NCBI GenBank assembly: GCA_021775835.1
Contig: JAJFHC010000309.1
Location: 1-21,304 of the forward strand
Length of the DNA: 21,304 bases
Direction of reading: 5' to 3'
From: Hyphomicrobiales bacterium
Lineage (GTDB): Bacteria; Pseudomonadota; Alphaproteobacteria; Rhizobiales; JAJFHC01
Below, in pieces: positions 1 through 8,298 of the stretch. Made by a program: the position numbers and the translations under genes. Position 1 is the stretch's first letter. Every line of letters starts with the position of its first letter. Under the pieces are notes generated by a model. That model saw nothing but the letters and a program-made list of their open reading frames with translations, did no database searches and was not told where the DNA came from.

Positions 1-1125
1 CCGGTCTCCACCGGCAAGAAGGGCTACAGCACACCGGCAGGTGTCTTCAGCATCCTGGGAAATAAGAAACGCCACTATTCCAACATTTATGACAGTGCGC
101 CGATGCCCTACATGCAGCGTCTCACGTGGTCGGGAATTGCCTTGCACGGTTCAGGTCATGTACCGCGCTATCCGGCCTCTCACGGCTGTGTCCGGTTGCC
201 CCACAAATTCGCACGAGATCTGTTTCGCTTTACAAGACGCGGAGCGCACGTGGTCGTCGCCGACCACAATGCAGCGCCTGTTGACGTCGATCATGTGAAC
301 CTGTTCCAGCCAGTCTCAGCAGAGGCGCCCGTTCCAGCAGACGCTCCTGAAGTCGTTGCCACGCTCGTGTCGGCGTCCTCTTCCGTTGCATTGCGCGGTT
401 CCCAGGGTGCCGCGTCTTCGGCCATTCTGGTTGCGGCCATGAAACAGGCCGAAATCGAGGCAGAAGAAACGCGGCCGGTGAAAAAGGTGAAACGGTCAAA
501 CGCACCGCTGCGCATCCTGATCGCGCCGCGCACCGGAAAAGAGCGGATCAAGGACATTCAGAAAATGCTCGCCCGCCTTGGTTTTGACGCCGGGCCCATA
601 GACGGGGTCGCCGGCCGTACGACGGCGGCGGCGATAAAGGAATTTGAGGAATATGCCCAGATGCCGGTCACCGGCATGGCGACCGAGGAACTGGTCACCG
701 CACTTTACCGGGAAGCAGGCGTCGGCGAAATTCCGACCGGCCGCATCTATGTGCGTCAGGAGTTTCGCGATATCTTCGATGCGCCAGTTTCGATAGTCGA
801 CGAAGACACGCCCATCGGGACACACCTTTTTACCGCCAAGCATTTTGCCAAGGACGACAAGCAGGTGAACTGGATGGCTGTGACCCTCAAGACGGCTTCT
901 GATGGCCATGGTGAACTGTTGGGAGGCGGGACCGCCGTCAAGCAAGAAGCACCGGTGGCCGACGCGGCACCGGCTCTGGCAGCCCTCGATCGGGTCCAGC
1001 TTTCCGATGATGTCCGCCAACGCATTTCACGTTTGCTGACACCGGGTTCTTCCTTGGTGATTTCCGATCAGGGCATGAGCCGCGAGACCGGTGCGGGCAC
1101 GGATTTCGTCGTCCTCACCAAATAG
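1..1125 (+). CDS. L,D-transpeptidase (YkuD) with C-terminal peptidoglycan-binding domain, 5' end outside window
   Basis: The reading frame is open from base 1, so the N-terminus is missing; 374 codons remain before TAG. The visible start is the end of a YkuD catalytic domain: a conserved His (codon 145-147) in ALHGSG and, fourteen residues on, the SHGC motif with the nucleophilic Cys at codon 187-189, followed by VRLP. YkuD enzymes form 3-3 crosslinks in peptidoglycan or attach lipoproteins to it in the periplasm. Further on, roughly bases 535-710, the segment RIKDIQKMLARLGF...GPIDGVAGRTTAAAIKEF is a typical PG_binding_1 repeat. The C-terminal third is low-complexity, Ala/Val-rich and unassigned. 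The internal ATG codons at 103 and 112 lie inside the catalytic domain and are not true starts. The gene converges on the phn operon with 22 bp between the stops, and no clear terminator was seen there. Confidence 0.9.
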   Translation, partial: PVSTGKKGYSTPAGVFSILGNKKRHYSNIYDSAPMPYMQRLTWSGIALHGSGHVPRYPASHGCVRLPHKFARDLFRFTRRGAHVVVADHNAAPVDVDHVNLFQPVSAEAPVPADAPEVVATLVSASSSVALRGSQGAASSAILVAAMKQAEIEAEETRPVKKVKRSNAPLRILIAPRTGKERIKDIQKMLARLGFDAGPIDGVAGRTTAAAIKEFEEYAQMPVTGMATEELVTALYREAGVGEIPTGRIYVRQEFRDIFDAPVSIVDEDTPIGTHLFTAKHFAKDDKQVNWMAVTLKTASDGHGELLGGGTAVKQEAPVADAAPALAALDRVQLSDDVRQRISRLLTPGSSLVISDQGMSRETGAGTDFVVLTK

Positions 1126-1147
1126 GAACTTCAGGTGGCAGCCCGCG

Positions 1148-1960
1148 TTAGATAATCGCGTGGCGGACCTGGGCGGACACCCATTCGCTCAGGACCACGG
1201 TCGCTAGGATCACCAGGAGGATCAGGGACACTTGCGTCCAGGTCAAAGTGGATATGGAGGCGTCAAGCTGGATGCCTATCCCGCCGGCGCCGACCAGTCC
1301 GAGCACTGTCGACTCCCGAATGTTGATGTCCCACCGGAACACGGATATGCCGGCAAACGTTGGCAGGATCTGGGGCACGATGCCATAGGCCAGTTTCTGC
1401 GCGCCGCTGGCACCGGTCGCCTCGATCGCCTCAACTTGTTTTGAATCGATTTCCTCGATCGCCTCGTAGAGCAACTTGGCGCAGAAACCGATCGACCTGA
1501 GCGCGATGGCCAGAACTCCGGCAAACACTCCCGGACCGATGATCGCTACCAGCATCAGCGCCCATATCAGGGAATTGATCGATCTCGACGAGACAATGAT
1601 GAAAAGGGCGGCTGCTCTCACGGCCTTGTTCGGTGTTGTGTTGCGGGCAGCCAGGAAGGCGATCGGGAAGGCCACGATCAAGGCGAGTACGGTGCCCAGT
1701 GTTGCGATGTTCAATGTGTCCCACACCGGCCGCCAAAGCACATCCATGTAGGACCACTTCGGCGGCACCATCCGGGCGGCGAGGTCGGCGGCCTGCGATC
1801 CTGCATCGGACACGAAGAACCAGATTGTCTTGTCCGACACGAGCTTCCAGCTGTAGCCGACGATGGCGACACCGACGAGCCAGCATGCCCAGATTGCCCA
1901 TTGGGTAGAGGATGCCCGGCGTTTCCATGCCGGTTGGCCGGCGATTTGTGAAACAGGCAT
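1148..1960 (-). CDS. phnE: Phosphonate-type ABC transporter permease PhnE (second copy)
   Basis: This is an integral inner-membrane subunit of a binding-protein-dependent importer, about 270 residues, the usual PhnE length. It has an N-terminal hydrophobic segment, then several membrane spans. The EAA-loop signature that docks on the ATPase is present (EAIEATGASGAQKLAYGIVPQ), and the C-terminal family motif RESTVLGLVGAGGIG is intact. The start chosen is the ATG at 1960, whose A overlaps the upstream permease stop as TAATG, a coupled arrangement. A GTG twelve bases upstream (1972) is an alternative and would overlap the neighbour by 13 bp. It is the last gene of phnD-phnC-phnE-phnE. Two different PhnE permeases presumably form a heterodimeric channel, as in several known phosphonate/phosphite systems; that pairing is inferred. 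Confidence 0.9.
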   Translation of the reverse strand: MPVSQIAGQPAWKRRASSTQWAIWACWLVGVAIVGYSWKLVSDKTIWFFVSDAGSQAADLAARMVPPKWSYMDVLWRPVWDTLNIATLGTVLALIVAFPIAFLAARNTTPNKAVRAAALFIIVSSRSINSLIWALMLVAIIGPGVFAGVLAIALRSIGFCAKLLYEAIEEIDSKQVEAIEATGASGAQKLAYGIVPQILPTFAGISVFRWDINIRESTVLGLVGAGGIGIQLDASISTLTWTQVSLILLVILATVVLSEWVSAQVRHAII

Positions 1961-2772
1961 TACTGCACCCACCGGCGCAGGTAACCCGAGGCATACTCCA
2001 GTCCCATGACCACGGCGATGATGATCAGGAGAATGGCTGCCGCGGAATCGAACTCATAACGGTCAAAGGAAGTCAGCAGCGTGGCGCCGATTCCGCCGCC
2101 GCCCACGATTCCGACCACAGCGGACTCACGGAAGTTGATATCCAGGCGATAGACCGCCAGACCGATCATGCGCGGCATGACCTGCGGCTGGACCGCATAG
2201 TTGACCCACTGGAACCAGTTGGCGCCGGTAGCCTTCACCGCCTCGGCCTGTCCCGGTTCCATGTTCTCGATGTCCTCGGCAAGCAGCTTGCCGTAAAAAC
2301 CGATGGTCGCGATCGACAGCGCTAGAAATCCAGCGAACGGACCGAACCCGAACAGCTTGACGGCAAAAATCGCCAGGATTATTTCCGGAAATGTCCGCGA
2401 CAGGGCAATGACGCCGCGGCAGAACAGGTAGACCGGCATTGGCGCCAGGTTGCGTGCAGCGCCCAGTCCCACGGGGATCGACAGGCCGATGCCCGCGACC
2501 GTCGCGATGATCGTCATCCAGACGCTCTCCAGGATACCGTCGACGATCGAGTCCCATCGGGTGACGAAGTCGGGAGGAAAAAACGCTGCAATGAATTTTT
2601 GACCCCGGGGCAGGCCCTCGGCCACCCGGGTCCAGTTGATCTCCATCGTCCCCAGGGCCAGAGAAAGGTAAATGGCTGCCCCTAGCCACAACACCCAACG
2701 CAACCAGCTGCGTTTGATAAGTGGCGGCTTCCTCCACCTTTTTGGATAGGACCTGGCGACGGCGTCTGTCAT
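1960..2772 (-). CDS. phnE: Phosphonate-type ABC transporter permease PhnE (first copy)
   Basis: A 270-residue inner-membrane permease. After a basic N-terminus (RSYPKRWRKPPLIKRSWLRW) comes a first membrane span, a periplasmic stretch, and a core of further spans. The EAA loop reads AEAVKATGANWFQWVNYAVQP, and near the C-terminus RESAVVGIVGGGGIG matches the PhnE family motif also found in the downstream paralogue. The ATG at 2772 follows directly on the phnC stop codon (TAGATG), so translation is probably coupled. Its own stop overlaps the start of the next permease. The two permeases are clearly related in the C-terminal half and diverge at the N-terminus, as expected for the two halves of one channel. 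Confidence 0.92.
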   Translation of the reverse strand: MTDAVARSYPKRWRKPPLIKRSWLRWVLWLGAAIYLSLALGTMEINWTRVAEGLPRGQKFIAAFFPPDFVTRWDSIVDGILESVWMTIIATVAGIGLSIPVGLGAARNLAPMPVYLFCRGVIALSRTFPEIILAIFAVKLFGFGPFAGFLALSIATIGFYGKLLAEDIENMEPGQAEAVKATGANWFQWVNYAVQPQVMPRMIGLAVYRLDINFRESAVVGIVGGGGIGATLLTSFDRYEFDSAAAILLIIIAVVMGLEYASGYLRRWVQ

Positions 2773-3621
2773 CTAGGCTTGCTTCGGGGGTTGCTGATCG
2801 GCTTCTTGTGCAGAAAGCAGGGGCAGGGTGTCGGCTTCGACATCGTCATCGTCGTCTTCGACAGCCCTGATGGTCTCGGCCCAGTCTTCCTCGCCGTAGA
2901 TGTCTGTCAGGACACCCGGTGTCAGGCCGTCCGGCGGACCGTCGTAGACGATCTCGCCCAGCCGCAGACCAACAATCCGCTCGGCAAACATCTGTGCCAG
3001 CAGCACGTCGTGAATGTTGATGATGGCCGCTAGTCCACGTTCCTTGCACAACTCGCAGACCAGCCGCATGATCTGCCGCGACGTCTTGGGGTCGAGGCTT
3101 GCCGTCGGCTCATCGACCAGCAGCAATTCAGGATTTTGTATCAGCGCGCGGGCAATGCCGACCCGTTGGCGTTGCCCGCCCGACAGTTCGTCCGCCCGCT
3201 TGTCAGTCATGTCGAACAGGCCGACGCGATCGAGTAGCCGGAAAGCCTCGCTGACATCGGCGGCGGGAAACTTGCGGAACCAGCTTTGCCAGAACCCCAC
3301 ATAGCCCAAACGGCCCGACAACACGTTCTCCATCACGGTCAGGCGTTCGACCAGGGCATACTCCTGAAAGATCATCCCCATCCGGCATCGTGCGTCCCGC
3401 AAGCCGCGTCGGGACAGGGTCGTTATGTCCATGTCGTTGAGTCGGACCGATCCCGATGTTGGCTCCACAAGACGATTGACGCACCGAATAAGGGTCGACT
3501 TGCCGGCGCCCGACGGTCCAATGAGCGCCATGACCTGACCGTCGGGGACTTCCAGATTAACGGTTTTCAGCGCTTCATCACCGGTCGGATAACGCTTGTA
3601 GAGGTTTTCCAGGCGCAGCAT
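2773..3621 (-). CDS. phnC: Phosphonate-type ABC transporter ATP-binding protein PhnC
   Basis: The cytoplasmic ATPase that powers the importer, 282 residues from the chosen ATG. Walker [10 protein letters not shown] is at residues 35-43, the Q-loop [24 protein letters not shown] is typical of PhnC, the LSGGQRQR signature is at 146-153, Walker B LLLVDEP at 167-172, and the H-loop His at about 204. The frame is open 16 codons further upstream to 3669, but that extension would run through the phnD-phnC hairpin, and the ATG at 3621 gives the family's usual N-terminus ([12 protein letters not shown]). GGACGG lies about 8 bases upstream as a modest ribosome site. An unusual feature is a C-terminal tail with a run of acidic residues (EDDDDD) and a Gln/Pro-rich end beyond the normal ATPase domain. 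Confidence 0.93.
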   Translation of the reverse strand: MLRLENLYKRYPTGDEALKTVNLEVPDGQVMALIGPSGAGKSTLIRCVNRLVEPTSGSVRLNDMDITTLSRRGLRDARCRMGMIFQEYALVERLTVMENVLSGRLGYVGFWQSWFRKFPAADVSEAFRLLDRVGLFDMTDKRADELSGGQRQRVGIARALIQNPELLLVDEPTASLDPKTSRQIMRLVCELCKERGLAAIINIHDVLLAQMFAERIVGLRLGEIVYDGPPDGLTPGVLTDIYGEEDWAETIRAVEDDDDDVEADTLPLLSAQEADQQPPKQA

Positions 3622-3642
3622 CTCAGGCCGTCCGCAATTGCG

Positions 3643-3669
3643 TTGCCGGTTCCGTAGGGGAACCGGCAA
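3643..3669 (-). promoter_or_regulatory. Intercistronic stem-loop between phnD and phnC
   Basis: TTGCCGGTTCC at 3643-3653 and its exact reverse complement at 3659-3669 form an 11-bp perfect stem with a 5-base loop, in the 76-bp gap after phnD. A separate 10-bp palindrome, CGCAATTGCG, abuts it at 3633-3642. No U-run follows in the direction of transcription, so it is not a classical rho-independent terminator. Such hairpins behind a binding-protein gene commonly protect the upstream mRNA 3' end, or cause partial termination, so that the binding protein is made in excess over the membrane complex. That role is inferred here. Confidence 0.7.
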
Positions 3670-3697
3670 TCGTCGACTTTGTCATCAGCCTTGGGAT

Positions 3698-4657
3698 CTA
3701 CTTGCAGCCGTAGCTGACGCCATTGGCGGCATCGATCTGGCGGATCACCGACCAATCGCTCTTGTGGTGGATGGAAACGAAGCGGCCTTCCTTCTTGAAC
3801 TCCTTCTGAAGTTCGGAGCCTTCCCATTTGAAGGTAAAGAACGCCTGCTTGATCTTGGCTGCCACAGCCGGGTGCAGATTGTGGGCATGACCATAACCCG
3901 TCGTCGGGAATGTCTGGGACTTGTAGATCGACCGGATGCTTGCCGGATCGACAGCGTTGCGGCTGACCATGCGCTTCAGCACCGAGTTGGCAACCGCGGC
4001 CGCCTCATAGTCCTTATTGGCGACACCGAGAATGGAGTTGTCATGTTTGCCCGAAAACGTCGTCTTGAAATCGGTCTCTGCAACCAGGCCGAAAGCGCTC
4101 TTGAGAATGGCAGACGGCGCCTTGAAGCCAGAATTCGATGTGGGCGACGTGAACGCAAGGGTCTTGCCTTTCAGGTCACCGGGTGCCTGAAGCGGGCTGT
4201 CCGCTGGAACGATGATTTCCATCTCATACCCGAACGAACCGTCCTTGGCCGCCATCATGGCGAACGGCACAAGACCGGCACACGAGACGGCGACCGGGTT
4301 ACCGCCGGTATTGACGCCGGCAATGTGAAGCCGACCTGACCGCATGGCCTCATACTGTGCCGCATAGGACTGCACCGGGAAGAAGACCACTTTTTTGCCG
4401 GTGACGTCGCTCATGTGCTTGACGAACCCGTCCCAGACCTTTGCATAGACGGCAGGGTCTTCGACCGGGGTGTAGGAAAAAATGATCGTGTCCGGGTTGG
4501 ACCACTTTGACTCGTCCAACGGCAGGTCCGCGACGAGATCGTTGTTGCGGTCGCAATATTGCTTGTCGAGGGTGCCACGCGGGCACTCTTCTGCAAGGGC
4601 TGCCGGGCTCAACGCGAGCAGCGCCCAGGTCATGATCGCACCGAAAACAATTTTCAT
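3698..4657 (-). CDS. phnD: Periplasmic substrate-binding protein of phosphate/phosphite/phosphonate ABC transporter (PhnD family)
   Basis: A 319-residue precursor with a signal peptide MKIVFGAIMTWALLALSPAA ending at about ALA-EE, so the mature protein is periplasmic. The family core is visible: IIFSYTPVEDPAVYAKVWDGF near the N-terminus, then FFPVQSYAAQYEAMRSGRLHIAGVNTGG and, at the ligand-binding helix start, FTSPTSNSGFKAPSAIL. This corresponds to the Ser/Thr-rich STSG loop that holds the phosphonate oxyanion in known members, with altered spacing. Three or four Cys in the mature protein could form disulfides. The start is fixed by GGGAGGA six bases upstream of ATG 4657; upstream in-frame codons lack this. 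It is first in the operon and divergent from the deacylase gene. Ligand identity cannot be read from sequence: phosphonate, phosphite, phosphate or another small anion are all possible. Confidence 0.88.
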   Translation of the reverse strand: MKIVFGAIMTWALLALSPAALAEECPRGTLDKQYCDRNNDLVADLPLDESKWSNPDTIIFSYTPVEDPAVYAKVWDGFVKHMSDVTGKKVVFFPVQSYAAQYEAMRSGRLHIAGVNTGGNPVAVSCAGLVPFAMMAAKDGSFGYEMEIIVPADSPLQAPGDLKGKTLAFTSPTSNSGFKAPSAILKSAFGLVAETDFKTTFSGKHDNSILGVANKDYEAAAVANSVLKRMVSRNAVDPASIRSIYKSQTFPTTGYGHAHNLHPAVAAKIKQAFFTFKWEGSELQKEFKKEGRFVSIHHKSDWSVIRQIDAANGVSYGCK

Positions 4658-4893
4658 TCTTTCCTCCCAAATATCTGCCCGGGCTGATTGTTTGTCGATT
4701 GTGGCCAGGGCAGTCGAATGATGCCGGGAATTTGATTCCAAATCCAGTCAAATACGGAATCTGTAGACGGATTAGAATCCGCGAAAACGGGTGTGCGGTT
4801 TGGTTCCCAAAACCATGGACAGACGTGTTGGTGGGCGGGCATAGTTCTGCCGAGCAACTCAAACGCCCCTCAACAGACCCTAGAGGAAATGCC
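4658..4893. promoter_or_regulatory. Divergent control region between phnD and the deacylase gene, with inverted repeats
   Basis: The 236-bp gap must hold both promoters. It contains several short dyads built on GGAT/ATTCC: GGAAT-TTG-ATTCC at 4727-4739, CGGAATC at 4755-4761 and CGGATT-AG-AATCCG at 4768-4781, spaced roughly two helical turns or less apart. A further TTTGG-TTC-CCAAA lies at 4799-4811. Ribosome sites are clear on both sides. The dyads are possible operators for a shared regulator; no regulator gene lies next to them in this window. Confidence 0.4.
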
Positions 4894-6336
4894 ATGACGG
4901 ATTACGATCTCATCATTCGCAATGTTTCCATATTCGACGGTAGCGGTGCTGCCCCGGTCAGCGGCGATGTAGCCGTTTCCGGTGACCGCATAGCCGCGGT
5001 CGGTGATGTGGGGCAGGGTGGGGCACACGACACGATCGATGCCGGTGGTCTGGCTCTGGCGCCAGGATTCATCGATGTGCATACCCATGATGACCGAGCG
5101 ATTCTGGCGACCGACATGTCGGCCAAGACCAGTCAGGGTGTGACTTCGGTGGTCGCGGGAAACTGCGGGATCTCGCTGTCGCCACTGGTTCCCGGCGCGC
5201 CGCCACCGCCGCCTCTGGACTTGATAGGTGCCCGCGAGGACTATGTCTTTCCAACGTTCGAAAGCTATGCCGACAAGTTGGTGACAGACGGTGCTGCCGT
5301 GAACGCGGGCTGTCTGGTCGGTCATTCGACTTTGCGTTTCAGCATCATGGACGACCTCAAGCGGGAGGCGACCGACGATGAAATCGTCATAATGCGCGGA
5401 CGTCTGGGTGAGGCACTCGATGCCGGGTCGATCGGACTTTCCACCGGGCTGGATTATGCACCGGCGGCGGCGGCTCCCACGTCGGAGATTCAAGCCTTGG
5501 CGTCCGTCCTCAAACCGGCGGGCGCCATGCATGCCACGCACATGCGCCATGAGGGTGAACACATCATCGAGGCAATGGACGAGGCTTTCACGATCGGGCG
5601 TTCTGCCGATGTGCCGGTGGTGATCTCCCACTTCAAATGCTCCGGCAAGAAGAACTTCGGACGCGCGAAAGCCAATCTGGAGGCTTTCGAAAAGGCCCGG
5701 CTCAACCAACCCCTCGGCCTTGACGCCTATCCCTATGCTGCTTCATCGACGGTTCTGAAGCCCGACTATGTAAACGAGTCCCTGCGAGTCCTGATAACCT
5801 GGTCGAAGAGCCATCCCGACCAGGCGGGGCGGGACCTTGATGCCATTGCTGGTGAGTGGGGCCTCAGCCGTGACCAGGCCGCAGAGCGGCTTCAGCCGGC
5901 AGGTGCAGTCTACTTCGCAATGGACGAGGCAGACGTTCAACGAATCCTGGCTTATCCGCACACCATGATTGGTTCCGACGGCCTGCCGCACGATGCCCAT
6001 CCTCATCCCCGTCTTTGGGGAAGCTTTACGAGGGTGCTTGGACACTATGCTCGCGAGATCGGCCTGTTTTCCATGGCCGAAGCGATCCGCAAGATGACGT
6101 CATTACCAGCGTCCCGTTTCGGGTTCAGGGATCGCGGCAGCATCGCAACGGGCAAGTTTGCGGATCTGGTGCTGTTCGATCCGGCAACGGTCGCAGACGC
6201 GGCCACCTTCGATACCCCTTGCGTGCCGTCTCACGGCATTCGCTCCGTGTGGGTCAATGGCACGGCCGTATGGGACGCGGGGCAGTCGACCGGAAACAGG
6301 CCGGGCCGGCTGCTGCGCCGTGAAGCCTTGAGCTGA
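4894..6336 (+). CDS. N-acyl-D-amino-acid deacylase (D-aminoacylase), amidohydrolase superfamily
   Basis: A 480-residue metal-dependent hydrolase that removes acyl groups from N-acyl-D-amino acids, the full family length. The key residues can be followed at the expected spacing: HTH metal ligands at 63 and 65 (GFIDVHTHDD), bridging Cys91 (AGNCGIS), His216 (MHATHMRHEG), His246 (VISHFKC) and the catalytic Asp362 (IGSDGLPHD). These line up within a few residues with Cys96, His220, His250 and Asp366 of the characterised Alcaligenes enzyme (established knowledge). The ending KFADLVLFDP...VWVNGTAVWDAG is the usual small beta domain. The start is set by AGAGGA six bases before ATG 4894; the frame is open upstream to 4699, but that part is not homologous. 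It has no signal peptide, so it is cytoplasmic. The gene is divergent from phnD and ends 13 bp from the convergent ureohydrolase. Chain specificity (D-Asp, D-Glu or neutral) is not predictable. Confidence 0.9.
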   Translation: MTDYDLIIRNVSIFDGSGAAPVSGDVAVSGDRIAAVGDVGQGGAHDTIDAGGLALAPGFIDVHTHDDRAILATDMSAKTSQGVTSVVAGNCGISLSPLVPGAPPPPPLDLIGAREDYVFPTFESYADKLVTDGAAVNAGCLVGHSTLRFSIMDDLKREATDDEIVIMRGRLGEALDAGSIGLSTGLDYAPAAAAPTSEIQALASVLKPAGAMHATHMRHEGEHIIEAMDEAFTIGRSADVPVVISHFKCSGKKNFGRAKANLEAFEKARLNQPLGLDAYPYAASSTVLKPDYVNESLRVLITWSKSHPDQAGRDLDAIAGEWGLSRDQAAERLQPAGAVYFAMDEADVQRILAYPHTMIGSDGLPHDAHPHPRLWGSFTRVLGHYAREIGLFSMAEAIRKMTSLPASRFGFRDRGSIATGKFADLVLFDPATVADAATFDTPCVPSHGIRSVWVNGTAVWDAGQSTGNRPGRLLRREALS

Positions 6337-6349
6337 TCTGACTTTGGTG

Positions 6350-7171
6350 TTAATCGCGCAGCAGGCGCGCGGACAGTTCCTTGACGAACTTGGCCGCTAC
6401 CATGGCTGTCATGCCGAAGGGGTCGCGGTGGGGATTGAGTTCGACAATGTCGGCGCCGATCAACTGGCCTTTGAAGCGGTTGATCAGGGAAATGACTTCA
6501 CGTGTCGTCAGACCACCAGGCTCGAAATGTGAAACGCCGGGGGCGAAGGCCGGGTCAAGCGCGTCGAGGTCGAGCGACAGATAGACAGCTCCGTCGAAAG
6601 CGATCTGGACACTGTCGGACCAGGACCGCATGTCTATGATCTCGACACCGAAACGCTCGGCCTGTTCTCTCTGGTGCGGGTTGAGCGTCCGGATGCCGAC
6701 CTGGACCAGTCTGTCGACCACTCCAAGTTCCATGATCCTTGCAAATGGACAGCCATGACCGAACCGGTCGCCATCCTGATTGTCATAGAGATCCGGATGG
6801 GCGTCGATATGCAGGATGTTGAGACGGCCGTGGTGTGCCGTGTGTGCCTTCACGATCGGATAGGAAACCGCATGGTCGCCGCCAAGCGACAACAGTCGGG
6901 CGCCGGATACGAGGCGCTCACTGATACCTTTCTCAATGGCGTCCATTGCAGCCTGGCCGTGCATGCCGAACACCGGCAGGTCGAGGCTGTCCTTCCATCG
7001 GCTGACGCCTCCCAGATCCGTGCCGTCCTCGGCTGAAAGATTGGCCGAGCCGTTGTGCAGAGCCTCGCGGATACGAGCCGGGGCAAATGCCGGCCCCTGC
7101 ATGAAGCTGGAATGGGCGTCCAGCGGCACGCCGGCAAGTACCACATCGCCTTCGAAAAGTTCATGTTTCAT
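6350..7171 (-). CDS. Agmatinase/arginase-family ureohydrolase
   Basis: A 273-residue binuclear manganese hydrolase that splits a guanidino compound into urea and an amine. All metal ligands are in place: GGDH with His100, DAHPDLYD with Asp123, His125 and Asp127, and SLDLDALDP with Asp201 and Asp203. The PGVSHFEPGGLTTRE segment and the late VELNPHRD are typical of agmatinases. The protein is about 30-45 residues shorter than E. coli agmatinase, mostly at the N-terminus. Relatives act on agmatine, guanidinobutyrate, guanidinopropionate, formiminoglutamate or proclavaminate, so the substrate is open. It lies 47 bp downstream of an EamA permease on the same strand and probably shares its transcript. 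Its stop faces the deacylase stop. Confidence 0.85.
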   Translation of the reverse strand: MKHELFEGDVVLAGVPLDAHSSFMQGPAFAPARIREALHNGSANLSAEDGTDLGGVSRWKDSLDLPVFGMHGQAAMDAIEKGISERLVSGARLLSLGGDHAVSYPIVKAHTAHHGRLNILHIDAHPDLYDNQDGDRFGHGCPFARIMELGVVDRLVQVGIRTLNPHQREQAERFGVEIIDMRSWSDSVQIAFDGAVYLSLDLDALDPAFAPGVSHFEPGGLTTREVISLINRFKGQLIGADIVELNPHRDPFGMTAMVAAKFVKELSARLLRD

Positions 7172-7218
7172 GGTCCGTCGCTCGGGTTGGAGGCTGGGCA
7201 GGTGTTCTTTTGCCGCTG

Positions 7219-8211
7219 TCAGCGCCCTCTGTAAAGGCCTTTGCCCCTGAACGGTTTGGGACCGCGACCGCCCTCGCGGCGAAGCACATAGATGCCGCTG
7301 CCGAGAATGAGGGCCACCCCCAACAGCGTGAAGGCATCGGGAAGGTCACCCCAGATGACGATTGTGTGGATCAGCGCTATGGGGATGTAGATATACTCGA
7401 ATGGTGCGACGACCGTCGCCTCGCCCAGCCGATAGGCCTGGATCAGGAGATAGAAGCCCATCGCGGAAATCACCCCGATCGTGACTAGCATCGCAAGTTC
7501 TATGGCGTTTGGCATGACCCAGTCGCGCAACAGAAAGGCCATGGTCGGGTGGGAGACGGGGTCCAGGTCGAACATGGAAATCCCGACGCCCATAGCAGCG
7601 CCCAGATACATGAATGTCATAGCGGCATAGAATGCCATGACCGAAGCAGACCCGGTTGCTCCCATCTTGCGCGCCATGATCATGGAAACGGAGTAACAAA
7701 GTGCTGCAATCAGCGGCAGGAGCATCGCTGGTTCAAGTGTTCCAAAACCGGGTCGGATCATGATGACGGCGCCCAGAAGCCCAACCGTTATGCCAATCCA
7801 CCGACGGATTCCGACGGTTTCTCCCAACAACGGTATCGAAAGCACGGTGATCATGAGGGGTGACACGAAAAACAGAGCGATGGCTGTGCTCAGCGGAATG
7901 GCAGCGGCAGCCAGGTAGAAGAAGAAATAGGCGCCGAACATCAGCAATGACCGCACCACGTGCTGCCACACATAATTTGACTTGAAGGAATGAAAACCGG
8001 AATCAAAGTGGACAACCACAAACAGAAGCGGGATCGCGACCAAGCCACGGATAAAGACGATTTCATGGACCGGATAGGTCTCGCTCAGGAGCTTTATGAT
8101 CACGTCCTGGAACGAAAAGATGAACATGCCGCCGCATAGGAGAAATATGCCGTGACGGCTGTTCTCCGCCTGGCTGGGGGACCCAGCCGATGTGTTGATT
8201 GCCTGTGCCAT
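7219..8211 (-). CDS. DMT-superfamily permease with two EamA domains
   Basis: A 330-residue inner-membrane protein with about ten hydrophobic spans in two repeated halves. The first half ends in PLLGETVGIRRWIGITVGLLGAVIMIRPG and the second in a matching ...AFTLLGVALILGSGIYVLRRE; this internal repeat and the E-x-hydrophobic-G-hydrophobic pattern mark the EamA (RhaT) family. Members move amino acids, sugars, purines or metabolite end products, often outward. The chosen start is ATG 8211 (MAQAINTSAG); an upstream TTG at 8298 would add 29 polar residues unlike the family. The C-terminus is very basic (RREGGRGPKPFRGKGLYRGR), consistent with the positive-inside rule. It is followed at 47 bp by the ureohydrolase, suggesting a linked substrate or product. 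Confidence 0.85.
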   Translation of the reverse strand: MAQAINTSAGSPSQAENSRHGIFLLCGGMFIFSFQDVIIKLLSETYPVHEIVFIRGLVAIPLLFVVVHFDSGFHSFKSNYVWQHVVRSLLMFGAYFFFYLAAAAIPLSTAIALFFVSPLMITVLSIPLLGETVGIRRWIGITVGLLGAVIMIRPGFGTLEPAMLLPLIAALCYSVSMIMARKMGATGSASVMAFYAAMTFMYLGAAMGVGISMFDLDPVSHPTMAFLLRDWVMPNAIELAMLVTIGVISAMGFYLLIQAYRLGEATVVAPFEYIYIPIALIHTIVIWGDLPDAFTLLGVALILGSGIYVLRREGGRGPKPFRGKGLYRGR

Positions 8212-8298
8212 AGCCGCCCCGCAACTGCAAACCGACAAACTGTCCGAGCGATGATTTTGCCGCGTTCGAACGCCGGCTGTCGCGTCTGCATGCGACAA

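Noticed and set aside
3638..4339. 233-codon plus-strand open frame opposite phnD
   Set aside because: It is antisense to an intact, signal-peptide-bearing PhnD and has no family features or ribosome site.
4699..4893. Extended N-terminus of the deacylase
   Set aside because: The in-frame extension reads through the divergent promoter region; the family N-terminus and ribosome site fit ATG 4894.
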